Below are positions 60,370 to 64,000 of a DNA stretch of 64,000 bases, piece by piece (the first letter of the stretch is position 1; the number at the start of each line of letters is the position of its first letter). The stretch comes from Trema orientale (Eukaryota > Streptophyta > Magnoliopsida > Rosales > Cannabaceae). The stretch lies in contig JXTC01000018.1 in the NCBI GenBank assembly GCA_002914845.1, forward strand, positions 84,110 to 148,109, written 5' to 3'. The notes under the pieces were generated by a model that saw only the letters and a program-made list of their open reading frames with translations, made no database searches and was not told the DNA's origin. The position numbers were made by a program, and so were the translations under genes.

Positions 60370-61880
60370 AACGAACATCTAGTGTACATTTCTATAATTG
60401 CCTCTAAACTCTTTTACCCAGCACTCTTTTACTTTCTAAAAATATATTCACATCATCACACATATAGCTGCCAAGTGCCTAACAAATATATCTATATATT
60501 GATACACATATATTTATATAGATACACAGATCATACGATAAAAACCAAAATGCATTTATATATTTACTGCTTACATGAGAGGATCTGGGAATTTTTGTAA
60601 ATTTTTGCTGAAACTGTAAATGACCTAGTTACGATTCACTTTTGGTGAAATGATAAACGATATGTTTACGTTTTATGATAAAATTGTATACCACTTTTGG
60701 TACTTTTGATGAAATTTTACCACTTGTTTACGATTCAGTACTTTTGGAGAATTTTGACATAACATGAAACACATGATAGGTAATTTGATTGCGAGAAATT
60801 AAAAGAGAAACTTAAATGGAAGAATTCAATATTGATTCATGCCCATCATAACAAGAATTCTTTGTTAGTTTATAATTATTGTGACTAAATGCACAAGGAC
60901 TTGACCTAACTTTCAGGTTCTAGAGAATACCAAATTGTTCTCCTTCTCCACTTTGACCATTAATTGATTAATGTTTTGTGATTAAAAGTTCGTCATTAGA
61001 AGAATTGACTTATTATATTGCTAATAAAGTCCTGCCACACAAAATGACCAAAATTAATGAACAAGGAGACCATTGTTTGAATTCTTCTTTTCTACTCCCT
61101 ATTTATGCTCTTCCTAAATCTTCGTATACTTCCTCTAAGATAAATTTATCATTAAGAAGTACATAATTGATTGAATGTTTTATGATTAAAAAATCAATGT
61201 TATTTAGAAGAGTTTGGCCTTTTGTGTTGCTAATAAAGGCCTACCACCTAAAATGAACAAAACTAATACACAAGGTGACCACTACTTTAGTTGTTTTTTC
61301 CACTCCTTCATGTTCCTCTTAAATCTTCATATATTTCCCATTAGATAATTTGTCATTAAGCTTTTAGCTGAACTACGAGAAATATGAATTAGCTTACACC
61401 AGCTACAGCATCCTATCATATGATATGCTTATAAACACTTAGCTAAGAAACAAAACCAAAATATCATTTTTATTAAGGGAGAAAAAAGACTTCAAATTAT
61501 AGATATCTATACATTCATACACATATATTTATATAGATACACAGATCATATGGTAAAAACTAAAATGTATTTTTATATAAACTACTCACATGAGAGGATC
61601 TAGGACTTTTTGTAAATTTTTACTGAAACTGTAAACGGCATGTTTACGTTTTATAATGAAATTGTATACCACTTTTGGCACTTCTGGGACTTTTTGAAAA
61701 TTTTTGCTGAAACTGTAAACGACTTGTTTACGATTAATTTTTGGTGAAATGATAAATGATCTATTTACTTTTTATGATGAAATTGTATACCATTTTTGGC
61801 ACTTTTGATGAAATTGTATACTACTTGGTTACGACTTTTGGGGAATTTTGGGAAACTGTAAACGATTTGAGTACTTTTTG
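60370..61880. repeat. Duplicated segment with many imperfect GTAAAC/GTTTAC palindromes
   Basis: About 60505-60700 recurs at about 61515-61680 (TTTATATAGATACACAGATC, ACATGAGAGGATCT, TTTTTGCTGAAACTGTAAA), roughly 1 kb apart. Within both, a 17-bp motif GTAAAC(N5)GTTTAC and variants recur at 60616, 60653, 61631, 61715, 61752, 61816 and 61858, separated by GAAATTGTATACCACTTTTGG-like spacers. No host gene seen. Confidence 0.75.
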
Positions 61881-62269
61881 TCCCTAGTTACTTTTTTTAG
61901 CTTGTTATTTGATTAATTTCTAAACTAATTAATGAGATAGTTTGGATTTTGTTTTATAGTACTATAAGATGATTAAAAGTTCCCTTTCATTGAAGAACAA
62001 AGGGCCAAAAATAAATATTGTTGACTCTAAGGAAAGGGAAAACATAATAAAAATAAGAAAGTAGTGGAGACATCAATTGAAAGAAAGGTAAACTAGTTTT
62101 CTATAAAATTAAACCATTTGTTTAGATAAATCTGAATAGCTAGTTTTCTTCAGTTAGTATGATCATATTCTTTATAATGAATATTGCTAATGTAAACTTT
62201 TCATGAGAAATACTACTAACAATAAATGTTGAATACTTTCTAAAATAATTATAAACTTGTTTGTAGGAT
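61881..62269. other. AT-rich intergenic DNA
   Basis: No gene or clear repeat recognised. It lies between the motif field and the DUF1985-like remnant and may be part of the same element. Confidence 0.45.
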
Positions 62270-63240
62270 GTTGAATTTATTGTGCCAAAGGAAAATTGGC
62301 ATAGTGGAAGGGTCATGAGTAAAACTAACATAGATTGTTTGACCATTATTAAGAATTTTCTAACAGAGAAACAACAAAAAATATTTTAGGACTTGTTGTT
62401 TGGGGTATTTGTTAGATATTGATTGTCTTTTTAAACTTGAAGGTCAAGTTATCCATGCTATTCTTTTGCATGAGATAAATAGTATAAATATTAATGAGAT
62501 AGTTTTTGATTTTATTGGGACATATTGTAAATTTTCTATTATTAAATTCGAGTCTATTATGGGTCTTAGATGTTGTCCTATTCTTTTAGATTGTGATGTT
62601 ACAAATTCTGAGAATAGACTTAAAGAAACTTACTTTCCAAAAAAAAAAAAAAAACTAACATAAGTAGAAAGGATTTGAAAGATTTTCTTTTTACTCATCA
62701 AAAGATTGGGAATGATGAAAATACAGTGAACTTAGCCAAGGTTTTTATGGTTGATAATATTTTGACGAGTAAGAGAGATCTTATCTTGATGGTTTCATTT
62801 TCTAAAATTTCATGAGAAAAGAGCTAACTACAGTTCTACTATAGAGATTTTGACATAATTTGGGAGGATGCATCACAATAAGAGAATATGTAAGTAAACT
62901 CTTGGTTTTCTCTAATTTCCTTTTACCAAGTGAAAATGTAAACACGTTGTTTACATTTGTTTATATCTGAAATATGTTGTTTATATTTTTATGTATATTT
63001 TGAAGTAGGCTATTTATAATTCTGTCTTATTTAAGCAGTTTACTTATTTTACTTTTCATTATTCTTATTAATGCATGATTGATTTGTGGAGTTTTTATGA
63101 TTAAGTTTGCTGAATCAATGATGAGTGGCCAATCGATTGTTGATGTAACATTTTCATCGGAAAATGGCAATTGAGATTTTAGAGTATGGCCAATGGAAGA
63201 ATGAAACCAACTCTTAGACACCTTGTTAAGATTCTTGATG
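62270..63240 (+). pseudogene. Remnant of a DUF1985/Ulp1-type transposon protein
   Basis: Frame fragments on the plus strand, in order. 62275-62390 has FIVPKENWHSGRVMSKTNI. 62400-62640 has GYLLDIDCLFKLEGQVIHAI, then EIVFDFIGTYCKFSIIKFES and IMGLRC, which has the spacing of a DUF1985 domain (usually ...F.L.EFALITGL.C). 62660-62815 has KDLKDFLFTHQKIGND and NLAKVFMVDNILTSKRDLIL. Near 63079-63140, CGVFMIKFAESMMSGQSIVD resembles the C-terminal Cys-Gly segment of Ulp1 (SUMO) cysteine proteases. Stops and frameshifts separate the parts and the middle of the protease is missing. Such fusions occur in plant Mutator-like elements. Called by eye; moderately sure. Confidence 0.55.
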
Positions 63241-63957
63241 ACTATAGTTGACTTTAGTTAGTGGATTCTACATTGGATAACGAGTAGATTTGATATATTA
63301 CAAAGTATACAAGTTGTATACATTTTCATATCTATCTTCTTACAAGTTGTTCACATTTAAAGTTCAAGTCCATGTATATATACAACGTAAACTAGTTGTT
63401 TACAATCGTACTTTTTCTATTATAAAATAATAAACAAGTTGTTTACATTTAAAGCACATGTACTTGTGAAAATTCATTTCTAGAATTTATATAGCAAAAA
63501 ATGCCTCAGAATTTCAATTTTTAATGTTATAAATACTTAGAAAAAGACGGAATCATGTTTTTGCACGATTTCAATGATGAATTTCGGAGGTTGCACTCCA
63601 TAAAATGGTACTAATTTTTATCTTTTTTATTTTTTTTTAATTTTTTATGCACATTATGAACACATTAGGGAGAATGGAAGTGTTTGTCAATTAAGCCCTT
63701 TATTAGAAACTACTTAAAAAGAACTTGTTCACCCCTAAACTTAAAAAGAACCTAAATTGTAAATGACTGGTTTAATTTTTAGATCTGCTTTGGCTATAAT
63801 TAACTTTTCTTTTTCTTTTTTTCCAATAATTATAAACAAGAAGTTTCAACTTCTATTAGAGAGACAAAAATGTAAACAACTGATTTCGAAAGTAATAGTA
63901 AATAGCTTGTTCACGTTTAAGCTTTAAAAGAACCTAAACTATAAACAACTGCTTTAA
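62938..63957. repeat. Second cluster of GTAAAC/GTTTAC palindromic motifs
   Basis: Copies and variants of the 17-bp motif are at 62938, 63387, 63430, 63759, 63872, 63898 and 63941. The best are GTAAACACGTTGTTTAC and GTAAACTAGTTGTTTAC. Together with the cluster at 60616-61874 they bracket the DUF1985/Ulp1-like remnant. Confidence 0.75.
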
Positions 63958-64000
63958 TTTATAGATCTGCTTTGGCTATAATTAACTTTTTTTTTCCCAA
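63738..64000. repeat. Direct repeat at the window's right edge
   Basis: AAAAGAACCTAAA(T/C)TGTAAA-type sequence followed by TTTATAGATCTGCTTTGGCT and ATAATTAACTTTT occurs at about 63744-63820 and again at about 63926-63998, about 182 bp apart. The second copy runs to the window edge. Confidence 0.75.

Noticed and set aside
60616-63957. A CRISPR-like array because of the regularly recurring motif
   Set aside because: This is plant nuclear DNA, motif spacing is irregular, copies are imperfect palindromes, and no cas-like genes exist.

Overview
The window is nuclear DNA from a flowering plant, most likely a eudicot. The signs are GT-AG introns, AT-rich repeat-filled intergenic DNA, Ty1/copia and Ty3/gypsy retrotransposons, plant-type MITEs, and three genes of plant type. 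The species cannot be named from the sequence. Two large runs of N (2103-2132 and 34671-35147) and a few single N bases show it is a draft assembly.

Three host genes can be modelled exon by exon. A plus-strand, 11-exon, secreted GH9 class C endo-beta-1,4-glucanase with a C-terminal CBM49 lies at 5746-8844. It converges on a minus-strand, 20-exon nucleolin gene (9567-15069; acidic repeats, two RRMs, GAR tail) whose promoter carries telo-box motifs. A two-exon, secreted, nepenthesin/CND41-like aspartyl protease lies on the minus strand at 29897-31833. Nothing suggests that these genes work together; they are ordinary neighbours.

The rest is mobile and repetitive DNA. Positions 1-3670 hold a decayed minus-strand Ty3/gypsy element that ends in a 591-bp near-perfect palindrome made of two LTR halves (3669-4259). 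From about 15.36 to 27.9 kb runs a degenerate array of repeat units directly upstream of nucleolin. The array itself is duplicated as two blocks, and comparing the blocks exposes three later transposon insertions with clear empty sites: a 1280-bp Mutator-like element, a Tourist-like MITE and a 529-bp MITE. Positions 33544-40613 hold a nearly complete Ty1/copia element. Its polyprotein stays in one frame, broken only by stop codons, and its left LTR is split by a solo-LTR-like insertion with a perfect target duplication. From 42 to 48.6 kb there are MITEs, two hAT-like elements and a tRNA-derived SINE. From 49.2 to 57 kb there is a second gypsy gag fragment, an inverted relative of the solo LTR, and an intron-containing retroelement gag-like gene. 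The last 6 kb hold another hAT-like element with a nested MITE, a field of repeated GTAAAC(N5)GTTTAC-like palindromes, and remnants of a DUF1985/Ulp1-type transposon protein.

The findings most worth following up are the duplicated array beside nucleolin with its datable insertions, the palindromic motif field around the Ulp1-like remnant, the LTR palindrome, and the modular phase-0 acidic exons of nucleolin. All were read by eye; no alignment or database search was run.
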